Source: Bacillaceae bacterium JMAK1 (GTDB lineage Bacteria > Bacillota > Bacilli > Bacillales > Marinococcaceae). From it: a stretch of DNA of 64,000 nt. The number at the start of each line of letters is the position of its first letter. Within the stretch, counting starts at the first letter, position 1. Position numbers and translations under genes: made by a program. The stretch is taken from NCBI GenBank assembly GCA_012970285.1, contig JIBW01000002.1, forward strand, positions 682,001 to 746,000. The letters run 5' to 3'. Below, in pieces: positions 45,882 through 54,413 of this stretch. The notes under the pieces are model-generated. The model saw only the letters and a list, made by a program, of their open reading frames with translations, made no database searches and was not told where the DNA came from.

Positions 45882-45906
45882 CAAATGATAAATCTCTGTG
45901 TATACT
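45878..45906 (+). promoter_or_regulatory. Near-consensus sigma-A promoter of the 45.9-kb RNA
   Basis: TTGACA (45878-45883), 17 bases, TATACT (45901-45906): eleven of twelve consensus bases with the ideal spacer. The -35 overlaps the mtnU stop codon. Confidence 0.88.
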
Positions 45907-45912
45907 AAGTAT

Positions 45913-46180
45913 CTAAGTGATTGCTGGTAATCACAAATCGACTTCACCCTTCTAAACTATGGAGAATGAAGATCGAGCGAGGTTTGTGCTTTTTATTAAG
46001 CTTAAATACGCAAACTAACGTCACTCATTCAAATTTCATCTAGATCGTAGCGGACGGCCATTGGAGCCGTGGCAGCAGAAGAGATGGAAGGGCTTTTGTG
46101 ATCTAGACACGCCCACATGAAATTTACATCTATAAGATATGACCATTAGCTAGAACTGCGGCAGCTAATGGTCTTTTTGT
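45913..46180 (+). ncRNA. Unassigned structured RNA, about 270 nt
   Basis: Transcribed from the strong promoter above and ended by a terminator (GACCATTAGCT at 46141-46151 with AGCTAATGGTC at 46163-46173, then T-run). Stems seen: GTGATT/AATCAC; GTTTGTG/CGCAAAC; a long outer helix AAATTTCAT...ATGAAATTT continued by CTAGATC/GATCTAG and enclosing ACGGC/GCCGT. No ORF. It does not match the SAM, T-box, lysine, cobalamin, TPP, FMN, glycine, M-box, c-di-AMP or c-di-GMP patterns I know, nor 6S, SRP, RNase P or tmRNA. It could be a free small RNA or a leader controlling the cupin gene 75 bases past the terminator. Confidence 0.6.
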
Positions 46181-46254
46181 TGTTCAGATAAACGGTAATG
46201 AGTACGAGAGCAATTGAATACATTCGTTGTAGTACGGTTTATAGGAGGCTCGTG

Positions 46255-46710
46255 ATGATTGATGGAGTTAAGAAAAAAACATTGGTAAAGCATCATGATG
46301 ATCGGGGTTATTTCACAGAACTCGTTCGTGATGATGAAGATCTGTTATCACAGTTTGGGCAGATGTCACTGTCAATGAGTTATCCAGGTGTGATTAAAGC
46401 ATTCCATTATCATGAAAAGCAAGACGATGTTTGGTTCTTTCCGAGCGGCAATGCACAAGTCGTGTTATATGATATAAGAAGAACATCTTCAACGTATAAA
46501 CAAACGGATGTTTATTATATGGGAGACAACAATCCAATCGTCTTACTCATTCCTAAAGGAGTTGCTCATGGGTATCGTGTACTCGGTGAGAAGCCGGCGA
46601 CAATTATTTATTTAACGACCCATTCCTATGATAAAGACAATCCGGATGAAAAGCGGATTGCATGGAACGATCAACGAATCGCGTTTAATTGGCATACGGA
46701 ACATAAATAG
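46255..46710 (+). CDS. dTDP-4-dehydrorhamnose 3,5-epimerase-like cupin
   Basis: 151 residues. RmlC-like beta-barrel: HHDDRGYFTELVRDDED, SMSYPGVIKAFHYHEKQDDVWF and LLIPKGVAHGYRVLGEKPATIIYLTTHSYDKDNPDEKRIAWND. The HYH and DRG residues resemble the RmlC active site. It is shorter than classical RmlC (about 180), and no other rml genes are nearby, so the exact sugar is unknown. ATG at 46255 has AGGAGG 6 bases upstream; the frame is open further upstream to 46198 without SD. Confidence 0.82.
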   Translation: MIDGVKKKTLVKHHDDRGYFTELVRDDEDLLSQFGQMSLSMSYPGVIKAFHYHEKQDDVWFFPSGNAQVVLYDIRRTSSTYKQTDVYYMGDNNPIVLLIPKGVAHGYRVLGEKPATIIYLTTHSYDKDNPDEKRIAWNDQRIAFNWHTEHK

Positions 46711-46748
46711 AAAAAGACGTCGAATGAGTATCGTTCGGCGTCTTTTTC
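46711..46748. terminator. Terminator between the cupin gene and yeiH
   Basis: AAAAAGACG (46711-46719) pairs with CGTCTTTTT (46739-46747), with an inner CGAA/TTCG extension. Usable in both directions. Confidence 0.88.
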
Positions 46749-46753
46749 TTTAC

Positions 46754-47725
46754 TTATAAAAACCATGTTACGTACAGCATCCCAAATCCACTCAGCAACA
46801 AGGAAGCGATAATACAAATTAACAACAATTTGACCGTACGTAGATCGATTGAGGAAAGCTTAATTTGTAAACCAAGGCCTGCCATTGCCATTCCAATGAA
46901 AAGATAAGCGAGGTGGACGAGTGGATTCACAATACTCTCTGGAAGATTACCGTACGTGGCGAGAATACTCATCATAAGAAACCCAACAATAAACCACGGA
47001 AAAGGGAGAGGTGTTGATGAAGAGTTTGAGTTTATGCGCTTATATACGTAAGCGATGATGATGACGACAGGAACGAGTAATAACACGCGTGTTAACTTAA
47101 TGAGTAAAGCAGCATCCATCGCTGCGTCACTCGCCACGCCACTCGCTGCCGTTACATGGCCGATTTCATGTAAAACGCCACCAACCAACAATCCATATTG
47201 TGCATCCGTCCAATTTAGATAAGGATACAGAAACGTAAAAGCGAGGGTAAACAATGTACCCGTTATTGAGATGACTGCGACAGCGATTGCGATGTCTTGT
47301 TGTTTCACACGAAGTTGCGATCCGACAGCGGCGACTGCAGATGCTCCGCAAATCCCAGTACCTGCACCGATTAAAAAAGTAGGTGTAGGTGAAGAATGAA
47401 ATAATCGGCCAATGATCACGACTAAACCGATTCCGATAATTACTGTAATGGCTGCATACAAAAGTAAATCAGAACCCATCGAAAAGATGTCTTCAAATTG
47501 TAGCCGTAAGCCAAGTAAAATGATCCCGGCACGTAAGAGTGTTTTCGTACTAAATAGAATGCCCGGTTCCGCATTCGAAGGTGTACCGACCAACTGTTTC
47601 ACGATGATCCCAATGATGATTGCAAGAACAAGAGGTCCTAGCGTAGCAAAGAAGGGAAAAAGTGTAAGAAGTTGCGCTGCGATTATAATAAGTAGTGTAA
47701 GTAAAATTCCTGGTAGACTGTTCAT
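46754..47725 (-). CDS. YeiH-family (UPF0324) putative sulfate exporter
   Basis: 323 residues, about ten transmembrane helices. Family blocks: LGPLVLAIIIGIIVKQL, LLRAGIILLGLRLQ, GAGTGICGASAVAAVGSQLRVKQQD, GLLVGGVLHEIGHVTAAS and LFIGMAMAGLGLQ. Members are associated with sulfite or sulfate export from sulfonate or taurine catabolism, while others are of unknown use. Divergent from the LysR gene, the usual regulator arrangement. AAGGAGG precedes the ATG. Confidence 0.9.
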   Translation of the reverse strand: MNSLPGILLTLLIIIAAQLLTLFPFFATLGPLVLAIIIGIIVKQLVGTPSNAEPGILFSTKTLLRAGIILLGLRLQFEDIFSMGSDLLLYAAITVIIGIGLVVIIGRLFHSSPTPTFLIGAGTGICGASAVAAVGSQLRVKQQDIAIAVAVISITGTLFTLAFTFLYPYLNWTDAQYGLLVGGVLHEIGHVTAASGVASDAAMDAALLIKLTRVLLLVPVVIIIAYVYKRINSNSSSTPLPFPWFIVGFLMMSILATYGNLPESIVNPLVHLAYLFIGMAMAGLGLQIKLSSIDLRTVKLLLICIIASLLLSGFGMLYVTWFL

Positions 47726-47798
47726 CGAAGCGTACCTCCTTGGAATTTACTTTACGAAATGTAATAGTATTAATAAAATACATATTTATTATCATTAC

Positions 47799-47815
47799 CA
47801 TAAATCAAATTTATG
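47799..47815. promoter_or_regulatory. Candidate LysR-type operator
   Basis: CATAAAT and ATTTATG, perfect 7-bp arms around CAA, in the divergent yeiH/lysR gap. A second, looser AATAAA...TTTATT symmetry lies at 47772-47790. T-N11-A symmetry is typical of LysR family sites. Confidence 0.5.
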
Positions 47816-47835
47816 TGAATGGAGTTGAGCAATTT

Positions 47836-48720
47836 GTGATGATTGATGAACGAATGAACGTTTTTTTTACAGTTGCTAAAGAGCGGCAATTTACAAAAGC
47901 AGCCGCAACGCTCAATATGACACAACCGAACGTTAGTTTAACAATCAAGAAACTCGAAGAAGAATTAAAGACACTGTTATTTATACGAGGAAAACGCCAC
48001 GTGGAGTTAACGAAAGCGGGTGAAATTCTCTATGAACGTGTGAAACAGCTGTTTGATTTAGCAGAAGAAACGAAGCTTTTGATTCATGAGCTGCAAACAG
48101 AGATTCGCGGGCTCATCACGATCGGAGCGAGTTATTCCATTGGTGAGTACGTCTTACCGCCACTATTACATGCCATTCGTTTGCAACACCCAAACTTGTC
48201 TTATGACGTTGTGATTGCGAATACCGACGAAATTAAACGATCCCTTATGAACCAGCAAATTGACTTCGGTTTTATTGAAGGAGAGATTAGCCCAGATGGG
48301 TTAACGATCGAGCGATTTAGTGAAGATGAAATGTGCTTAACCGCTTCGCCAAACGATCCGTTAGCTTCCATTAATCAAATTACCGTCGCTCACTTGCAAG
48401 ATCGTGCGTGGGTTATACGTGAAGAAGGGTCAGGAACGCGGGATTATTTGGATGCGTTTTTTGAGCGACACCGTTTGACTACACAAACGATGACAACGAT
48501 TGGAAGTAATCAGGGAGTAAAAGAAGCGGTGATGAGCGGTTTAGGCATTTCATTGTTATCACGAGCGGTCATTGATCGTGATCTTAAAAACGGACTACTC
48601 GTTGAATTGTCATTGGAAGAACTTAATTTAAAGCGGAATTTTTATACAATCACAAAAGGACCGTTATATGCGAGGGAAGAGATTGTTATCACATTGTTAA
48701 AAGAGCTCGTTACTTCATGA
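47836..48720 (+). CDS. LysR-family transcriptional regulator
   Basis: 294 residues. N-terminal winged HTH (FFTVAKERQFTKAAATLNMTQPNVSLTIKKLEEELKTLLFIR) and periplasmic-binding-like effector domain (GLITIGASYSIGEYVLPPLL...REEGSGTRDYLDAFF). Probably regulates the divergent yeiH gene; CysL-like regulators control sulfur genes in B. subtilis. Start is GTG 47836 or the adjoining ATG 47839, with GGAG about 11 bases upstream. Confidence 0.92.
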   Translation: MMIDERMNVFFTVAKERQFTKAAATLNMTQPNVSLTIKKLEEELKTLLFIRGKRHVELTKAGEILYERVKQLFDLAEETKLLIHELQTEIRGLITIGASYSIGEYVLPPLLHAIRLQHPNLSYDVVIANTDEIKRSLMNQQIDFGFIEGEISPDGLTIERFSEDEMCLTASPNDPLASINQITVAHLQDRAWVIREEGSGTRDYLDAFFERHRLTTQTMTTIGSNQGVKEAVMSGLGISLLSRAVIDRDLKNGLLVELSLEELNLKRNFYTITKGPLYAREEIVITLLKELVTS

Positions 48721-48782
48721 AATCATCGTTCATCTTCTGTTCATAAACCCTCGATAAGCTCGTCATAAAGGAGGAAGAGAAG

Positions 48783-49184
48783 ATGTCTTATTGGAAAGTG
48801 TTATTAATCGCCTCTGCCTTATTCGGTTTATACGGCGCAGGTATGGGAGCACATATGGCAGGTGCGGGCTCACCTAGCTTACGGCCGATCCATGCACACG
48901 TACTCGTGCTCGGTTGGCTTAGTTTATTTGCATGGAGTGTATTTTACAAAGTGTATCGTCCGAAACAAAAATGGCTGTCACGGATTCACGTTGTGAGTGC
49001 GATTGCCGGGTCATTTTTATTAACATTTGGCATGTGGCTTTACTTTGAATCGCCGTTTAATTTAAGTGAAGGGATCACACTCGCAGCGTATATTATCGGT
49101 GGTGTATTTGTCGTCGTTAGTTTCTTCACGTTTGTCGTACAAGCGATTCTTTTAGAAGATGAGAAAAAATCGCTACAATCATAA
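48783..49184 (+). CDS. Four-helix membrane protein, haem-copper-oxidase-subunit-I-like module
   Basis: 133 residues with four transmembrane helices. LRPIHAHVLVLGWLSLFAWSVFYKVY looks like the HxH...GW haem-ligand helix of oxidase subunit I or NnrS-like proteins. Short stand-alone forms are annotated as cytochrome c oxidase-like in bacilli; the function is unknown. AAAGGAGG precedes the ATG. Confidence 0.7.
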   Translation: MSYWKVLLIASALFGLYGAGMGAHMAGAGSPSLRPIHAHVLVLGWLSLFAWSVFYKVYRPKQKWLSRIHVVSAIAGSFLLTFGMWLYFESPFNLSEGITLAAYIIGGVFVVVSFFTFVVQAILLEDEKKSLQS

Positions 49185-49255
49185 AAACTTCCGATTCACT
49201 CCATTTTTGTATATACTAGTGGAATCTGAACTATAGACAAAAGGGAGTATTACCA

Positions 49256-50155
49256 TTGATCAACAACATCGCTATGAAACAAGATAAGTACAAAGAAAAT
49301 ACGAAAAACCGTGGAAGAATTCTCATCACGTGCGAAGACCGTCCAGGAATTGTAGCAGCCGTATCAGAATTTCTAACAAATCATGAAGCGAACATTATCG
49401 ATTCAAGCCAATATTCTACGAACCCAGAAGGCGGCAAATTCTTTATGAGAATTGAGTTTGAATGTCCTGGGCTTCAAGATCGAAAAGAACAATTAGAGCG
49501 TGATTTTAAAGAGATCGCGACAAACTTTCAGATGGAGTGGAAGTTATTCTTCGTCAGTGAATTAAAGCGTGCGGCGATTTTCGTATCGAAAGAGTTGCAT
49601 TGTTTACGAGAGTTGCTTTTAGAGTGGGAAAATGGTGACCTTGTTGCTGAGATCCCGCTCGTCATTAGTAATCACGCAGATGCAAAAGAGTATGTCGAAA
49701 GCTTTGGAATACCGTTCGTGCACATTCCTGCGAGCAAAGAAAATCGTGCGGAAGCGGAACAACAGCAATTACAGCTTTTAAATGAGTACAACATCGACTT
49801 CGTTGTCCTTGCGCGCTACATGCAAATTCTTACGCCGAACTTCGTCTCAAGCTTTAATCAGAACATCATTAACATTCATCACTCGTTTTTACCGGCATTT
49901 GTCGGCGCAAAGCCCTATGATCGTGCCTTTGAACGGGGTGTTAAATTAATTGGTGCCACGAGCCATTACGTGACGAATGATCTTGATGAAGGACCGATTA
50001 TCGAGCAAGACATTAAGCGTGTGAATCACCGTGATCAAGTGGAAGACTTAAAGAAGAACGGACGCATCGTTGAACGAAGTGTGCTCGTACGTGCTGTTAA
50101 GTGGCATAATGAAGACCGAATTATCGTGTATGGCAATAAAACGGTCGTATTTTAA
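49256..50155 (+). CDS. purU: Formyltetrahydrofolate deformylase
   Basis: 299 residues. N-terminal ACT domain (RILITCEDRPGIVAAVSEFLTNHEANIIDSSQYS) and C-terminal formyl-transferase fold with the catalytic Asn-His-Asp set in NIHHSFLPAFVGAKPYDRAFERGVKLIGATSHYVTNDLDEGPIIEQD. Releases formate and THF from 10-formyl-THF, balancing one-carbon pools. TTG start with AAGGGAG 8 bases upstream; the next ATG lacks SD. Confidence 0.95.
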   Translation: MINNIAMKQDKYKENTKNRGRILITCEDRPGIVAAVSEFLTNHEANIIDSSQYSTNPEGGKFFMRIEFECPGLQDRKEQLERDFKEIATNFQMEWKLFFVSELKRAAIFVSKELHCLRELLLEWENGDLVAEIPLVISNHADAKEYVESFGIPFVHIPASKENRAEAEQQQLQLLNEYNIDFVVLARYMQILTPNFVSSFNQNIINIHHSFLPAFVGAKPYDRAFERGVKLIGATSHYVTNDLDEGPIIEQDIKRVNHRDQVEDLKKNGRIVERSVLVRAVKWHNEDRIIVYGNKTVVF

Positions 50156-50158
50156 AGC

Positions 50159-50190
50159 AAAGCCTCTTCATTGGGAGAGGCTTTTTTTAA
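50159..50190 (+). terminator. Terminator after purU
   Basis: AAAGCCTCT (50159-50167) pairs with AGAGGCTTT (50176-50184), followed by T residues. Confidence 0.9.
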
Positions 50191-50207
50191 TGTCCACAAA
50201 ATAGCCA

Positions 50208-50237
50208 TTGACTATGAGAATCATTTTCAATTAAACT
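50208..50237 (+). promoter_or_regulatory. Fur-controlled promoter of the siderophore receptor gene
   Basis: TTGACT (50208-50213) and TAAACT (50232-50237) with an 18-base spacer. The spacer holds TGAGAATCATTTTCA (50215-50229), which matches the Fur 7-1-7 box TGATAATNATTATCA at 12 or 13 of the specified positions. Confidence 0.85.
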
Positions 50238-50280
50238 AAACGAGTGAGAATACCACATAACAATCCTCTGGGGGTACATG

Positions 50281-51288
50281 ATGAAAAAGATTTATCCATA
50301 TACACTTGCATTAGCAACGACTGCGATGCTACTTACTGCGTGTGGAGACCAAGAAGATACAGACAACAACACAGCAAATGGAGAAGCTGATGAGACGGTA
50401 GAAGAAAGTGATGATGCCGATGACAGTGATTCAGAAGCTGGTGGTACAGAGAAGACCGTAACAGATGGATACGGAAATGAAGTGACCGTTCCATCGTCAC
50501 CAGAGCGTATTATTGCTCCGTATTTAGAAGATCCTCTTTTAACGATTGGGTTAGAGCCGATCGTGCAATGGTCCGTTAATAATGGAGCGAGTGTTCAAGA
50601 CTATTTAGCGGATGAACTTGGTGATCTTCCTTACATTGATTATCAATTGCCACTTGAATCCGTGATGGAAGCAGATCCAGACTTTATTGTCGTTCCTGAT
50701 GAAGGGACGCTCGGTTCTGGTGATTACAATCAATACTCACAAATGGCTCCGACGTACGTTATGGATAGCGAAACGGGTGAAGATTGGCGTGCAACACTTC
50801 TAGAGATGGGCTCGCTCTTTGACCGTGACGAAGAAGCTGAAACGGCACTTGAAGAATATGACGCTTACGTAGAAGAAGTGAAGCAAGAATTAAACGATAC
50901 CGTTGGTGACGATAAAGTTGCTGTCGTTTGGTTAATTAATGGCGCGTATTTCGTCGTTGCACCGAACATTGCAAGTGGAGCGGTATTGTTTGAAGACCTT
51001 GAGTTAGAAACAGCAAATGCAATTGCTGAGTTACCAGAAGACCCTGATCACTGGAATGAACTATCTCTTGAAGCATTCGCGAATTTAGATGCGGATTATT
51101 TATTCCTCGTAAATGGTGATGAAGACAGCGTTGAATCATTAACGACTGAAGACGTATGGTCAACAATTCCTGCTGTAGAAAAAGACCAAGTCATTGAAAT
51201 TGCGGATGACAGCAGTTGGTTATACAACGGTTACCAAGCGAATCGTCAAACGATCGAAGAAGTACACGAGCAGATGATTTCTGAATAA
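50281..51288 (+). CDS. Iron-siderophore ABC transporter substrate-binding lipoprotein
   Basis: 335 residues. Lipobox MLLTACGDQ, a 40-residue acidic linker, then a FecB/FepB-type two-lobe domain (RIIAPYLEDPLLTIGLEPIVQWSVNNG...LPYIDYQLPLESVMEADPDFIVVPDEG; VVWLINGAYFVVAP). Probably binds a Fe3+-hydroxamate or carboxylate siderophore, like B. subtilis YfiY. Under the Fur box promoter at 50208. ATG 50281 was preferred over ATG 50278 for SD spacing. Confidence 0.92.
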   Translation: MKKIYPYTLALATTAMLLTACGDQEDTDNNTANGEADETVEESDDADDSDSEAGGTEKTVTDGYGNEVTVPSSPERIIAPYLEDPLLTIGLEPIVQWSVNNGASVQDYLADELGDLPYIDYQLPLESVMEADPDFIVVPDEGTLGSGDYNQYSQMAPTYVMDSETGEDWRATLLEMGSLFDRDEEAETALEEYDAYVEEVKQELNDTVGDDKVAVVWLINGAYFVVAPNIASGAVLFEDLELETANAIAELPEDPDHWNELSLEAFANLDADYLFLVNGDEDSVESLTTEDVWSTIPAVEKDQVIEIADDSSWLYNGYQANRQTIEEVHEQMISE

Positions 51289-51305
51289 ATTCAACTATAC
51301 CTATT

Positions 51306-51324
51306 GAGAATGATAGCCGTTTTC
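51306..51324 (+). promoter_or_regulatory. Second Fur box
   Basis: GAGAATGATAGCCGTTTTC matches the 19-bp Fur box GATAATGATAATCATTATC at 14 positions, in the 258-bp gap between the receptor and permease genes. Another GAGAAT follows at 51333. The permease genes may have their own iron-controlled promoter. Confidence 0.7.
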
Positions 51325-51546
51325 ATTAAGATGAGAATAGGTAAGAAGAAACGTTCAAATAGGTGAGCGGCAGACGGTTTAGAATAATTCTAGATCGTCT
51401 ATTGTCGTCATTGTATTTGTCACAATAGACCATGTAAGGACTGAATAAAACGGAGTGGCAGCTTTCTGCATGTAGTCAATGATCTGAACGTCGTTTTTAT
51501 TGAGTTCAATCAGTTGAAAGTGAATGTGCCGTGAAGTGGGAGAACT
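51325..51546. other. Leader or gap before the permease genes
   Basis: 222 bases without an ORF. An 8-bp stem TCTATTGT/ACAATAGA (about 51397-51428) and a weaker AGACG/CGTCT pair are visible, with no T-run. It may be part of a long 5' leader or a processing site between receptor and permease mRNA. Confidence 0.4.
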
Positions 51547-52563
51547 ATGAAAGAAGCGAGCATTACACGAAAACCAACAAGTTTTATTATTACACTGTTA
51601 ATCGGCATTGTTAGTCTAGTGATCGTCTCCATCATTTCCGTTACGTTTGGAGCGGCTTCAATTACGCCTAGCATCATTTGGGACGCAATTGTATCATTCG
51701 ACGGCAGTTTGACCGAACATCAAATCATCCAAGAAATACGAATTCCCCGTGTTGTGGCAGCAATTCTAATCGGTGGAGCGCTTGCTGTTTCTGGAGCAAT
51801 CATGCAAGGCATGACGAGGAATGCATTAGCAGAGCCTTCGATTATTGGAATCTCCGATGGTGCAGCGCTTGCTCTTGCGATTATGTTCGCCTATTTCACA
51901 GCTGCTAGTTATACAGGATTACTCGTTGCAGCCTTTATTGGAGCAGGTGTCGGGACGGTACTCGTGTTTCTCGTTGGTACATTAAGTAAAGGCGGCTTAT
52001 CTCCGGCAAAACTCGCATTAGCAGGGGTTACGATCGGTGCATTTTTAAGTGCACTCTCTTCTGGAATTGCGATTTATAACGATGTTGCTCAAGATTTAAG
52101 CTTTTGGTTCGCCGGAGGACTATCGAGCGTCACGCGTCAAAGCCTAATGATGGTTGCCATTCCTTGTCTTATCGGAGTGTTGATTGCACTTTTATTGTCG
52201 AAGTCGATTACGATTATGAGCCTTGGTCAAGACGTTGCAAGAGGGTTAGGGCAACGAACTGCTATTGTGCGAACGCTCGGTGTGATTGCGGTTATGTTAA
52301 TGACCGGTGCATCGGTTGCGGTAGCAGGGATTATTGGTTTTGTCGGCCTTGTCATTCCACATATGGTACGTGCAGTCGTTGGGATGGATTATCGCTATAT
52401 TATTCCGTGCTCGGCTGTGTTTGGTGCATTATTACTCGTTGCAAGTGATATTGTTGCCCGGATGATTAATGCTCCGTATGAGACACCGGTCGGGGCGATT
52501 ACTGCATTAATTGGTGTACCGTTTTTCCTCTACCTTGCGAGACGAGAAGGGAGAGGCGTCTAA
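51547..52563 (+). CDS. FecCD-family siderophore permease 1
   Basis: 338 residues, about nine or ten transmembrane helices. ABC-2 type BtuC/FecCD permease: IRIPRVVAAILIGGALAVSGAIMQGMTRNALAEPSIIGISDGAAL and GIIGFVGLVIPHMVRAVVGMDYRYIIPCSAVFGALLL. Pairs with the next gene as a heterodimer. A 0-base gap to the second permease. Confidence 0.94.
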   Translation: MKEASITRKPTSFIITLLIGIVSLVIVSIISVTFGAASITPSIIWDAIVSFDGSLTEHQIIQEIRIPRVVAAILIGGALAVSGAIMQGMTRNALAEPSIIGISDGAALALAIMFAYFTAASYTGLLVAAFIGAGVGTVLVFLVGTLSKGGLSPAKLALAGVTIGAFLSALSSGIAIYNDVAQDLSFWFAGGLSSVTRQSLMMVAIPCLIGVLIALLLSKSITIMSLGQDVARGLGQRTAIVRTLGVIAVMLMTGASVAVAGIIGFVGLVIPHMVRAVVGMDYRYIIPCSAVFGALLLVASDIVARMINAPYETPVGAITALIGVPFFLYLARREGRGV

Positions 52564-53562
52564 ATGAAACGAAAACCGATCATCGTCTTTTCAATACTCG
52601 TCGTTTTTATCGTTTTGGTTTTGCTCATTAGCTTACAGTCAGGTACGTTTCAAATGACACCAGCTGAAGCGTTTAAAACGATTATTGGTCAAGGCAGTGA
52701 CCAACAAGAACTCGTCTTGTTTGAGTTCCGACTGCCACGTATGGTGCTTGCGATCTTAATTGGTGCAGGGCTTGCGGTTTCTGGAGCAATCTTACAAAGT
52801 ATTTCTCGTAATGACCTTGCAGACCCAGGAATCTTAGGAATTAATGCAGGTGCAGGCTTTGCTGTCGTCTTGTTTATTTATTTGTTTCAGGGAAGTTACC
52901 AGAATCTAGGTGGAAGTGTCTATATTCTTCCGATGTTTGCGTTTCTAGGGGCGCTTACAGCAGCTGCTCTCATTTATAGCCTCGCTTATAAAAAAGGGAT
53001 TACACCGGTACGACTCGTACTTGTCGGAATCGGAATTAATGCAGGGTTTAGCGCGTTGCTCATTATTATGCAACTAAGAATGAGCCCGAATGATTTTATG
53101 CAGGCGACCGTTTGGCTCTCAGGAAACATATGGGGCGCTAACTGGAGTTCTGTGTTAGCAATCTTGCCTTGGATAGCGATTTTAATTCCTCTCGTAATTA
53201 GGCAAGCGAACACGTTAAATGTGATGAGAATTGGTGATGAATCAGCGGTTGGAGTCGGGATTTCACTAGAACGTTCACGATTATTGCTATTGTTTTTAGC
53301 AGTGGCACTCGCAGGTGCATCGGTTGCAGCTGGAGGCGCGATCGCATTTTTAGGTCTTGTTGCGCCGCACATCGCCCGTAGAATCGTCGGACCGAGGCAT
53401 CAACTGATGATTCCAACGGCAGCTCTTATCGGTTCACTCATCTTATTATTTGCTGATTACATTGCAAGAAACATGTTGGCACCGTCTGAAATTCCAGTTG
53501 GTATTGTCGTAGCAATTATTGGTGCACCGTACTTTTTATACTTGCTTATCAAAACACCGTAA
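52564..53562 (+). CDS. FecCD-family siderophore permease 2
   Basis: 332 residues, same fold: FRLPRMVLAILIGAGLAVSGAILQSISRNDLADPGILGINAGAGF and GAIAFLGLVAPHIARRIVGPRHQLMIPTAALIGSLIL. Starts directly at the end of permease 1, the FhuB/FhuG or YfiZ/YfhA arrangement of B. subtilis. Confidence 0.94.
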   Translation: MKRKPIIVFSILVVFIVLVLLISLQSGTFQMTPAEAFKTIIGQGSDQQELVLFEFRLPRMVLAILIGAGLAVSGAILQSISRNDLADPGILGINAGAGFAVVLFIYLFQGSYQNLGGSVYILPMFAFLGALTAAALIYSLAYKKGITPVRLVLVGIGINAGFSALLIIMQLRMSPNDFMQATVWLSGNIWGANWSSVLAILPWIAILIPLVIRQANTLNVMRIGDESAVGVGISLERSRLLLLFLAVALAGASVAAGGAIAFLGLVAPHIARRIVGPRHQLMIPTAALIGSLILLFADYIARNMLAPSEIPVGIVVAIIGAPYFLYLLIKTP

Positions 53563-53578
53563 ACTGAGGTGAACAGCC

Positions 53579-54412
53579 ATGACTGAAATCGAAACGAAAG
53601 AACTGTCAATTGGTTATGAAAAACGAAAGATTGTCGAAGAGTTAAATTTAAAAATCCCAAAAGGACAAATTACGACGATGATTGGTCCAAACGGTTGTGG
53701 GAAGTCAACGATCTTAAAGACGTTAGCGAGAATAATGAAACCGAAGTCTGGTTCGGTCTATTTGGATGGGAAAATCATTCATAAAGAGTCAACGAAACAA
53801 GTCGCGAAGAAGTTGGCGGTATTGCCGCAATCACCAGAAGCGCCTTCAGGGTTGAAAGTAAAAGAACTCGTCGCTTATGGACGGTATCCTCATCAGACTG
53901 GTGCACGCTCATTGACGAAAGCAGACCAAGATATTATTGAACGTTCCTTAAAGCAAACGGGCATGGATGCTTTTAAAGACCGAGACATTGATGCACTTTC
54001 AGGTGGGCAAAGACAACGAGTGTGGATTGCGATGGCTCTTGCTCAAGAAACTGACATTTTGTTACTTGATGAACCGACGACGTATTTGGATCTCGCACAC
54101 CAATTAGAAGTTCTTGAAGTATTAAAGAAGCTTAACGAAGAAGAAGGGCGTACGATTGTGATGGTCATCCACGATTTAAACCATGCTGCTCGTTTCGCTG
54201 ATTACATGGTTGCATTAAAAGCAGGTAAGATTGTGCAAGAAGGTGCACCAGAACAAGTCATTTGTTCAACAGTATTAAAAGACGTATTCGCGATTGATGC
54301 TGATGTTGTAACAGACCCGAGAACGAAGAAACCGGTTTGCCTTAGTTATGATTTAATGATTCCTGAACGAGCAGAAGAAGAAGAGTTAATACCTGCAGGA
54401 GGTGCACGCTAA
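53579..54412 (+). CDS. Siderophore ABC transporter ATPase
   Basis: 277 residues. Walker A IGPNGCGKSTILK, Q-loop LPQSPEAP, signature LSGGQRQRVWIAMALAQ, Walker B ILLLDEPTTYLDLAHQ, switch His in MVIHDLNHAARFAD. FecE/YusV type. GAGGTGAACAGCC precedes the ATG. The last codons hold the SD for the next gene. Confidence 0.95.
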   Translation: MTEIETKELSIGYEKRKIVEELNLKIPKGQITTMIGPNGCGKSTILKTLARIMKPKSGSVYLDGKIIHKESTKQVAKKLAVLPQSPEAPSGLKVKELVAYGRYPHQTGARSLTKADQDIIERSLKQTGMDAFKDRDIDALSGGQRQRVWIAMALAQETDILLLDEPTTYLDLAHQLEVLEVLKKLNEEEGRTIVMVIHDLNHAARFADYMVALKAGKIVQEGAPEQVICSTVLKDVFAIDADVVTDPRTKKPVCLSYDLMIPERAEEEELIPAGGAR

Positions 54413-54413
54413 G

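Noticed and set aside
45913-46180. SAM riboswitch or T-box for the methionine-related genes
   Set aside because: It lies downstream of mtnU, not upstream, and lacks the conserved S-box core and the T-box GGGTGG-type sequence.
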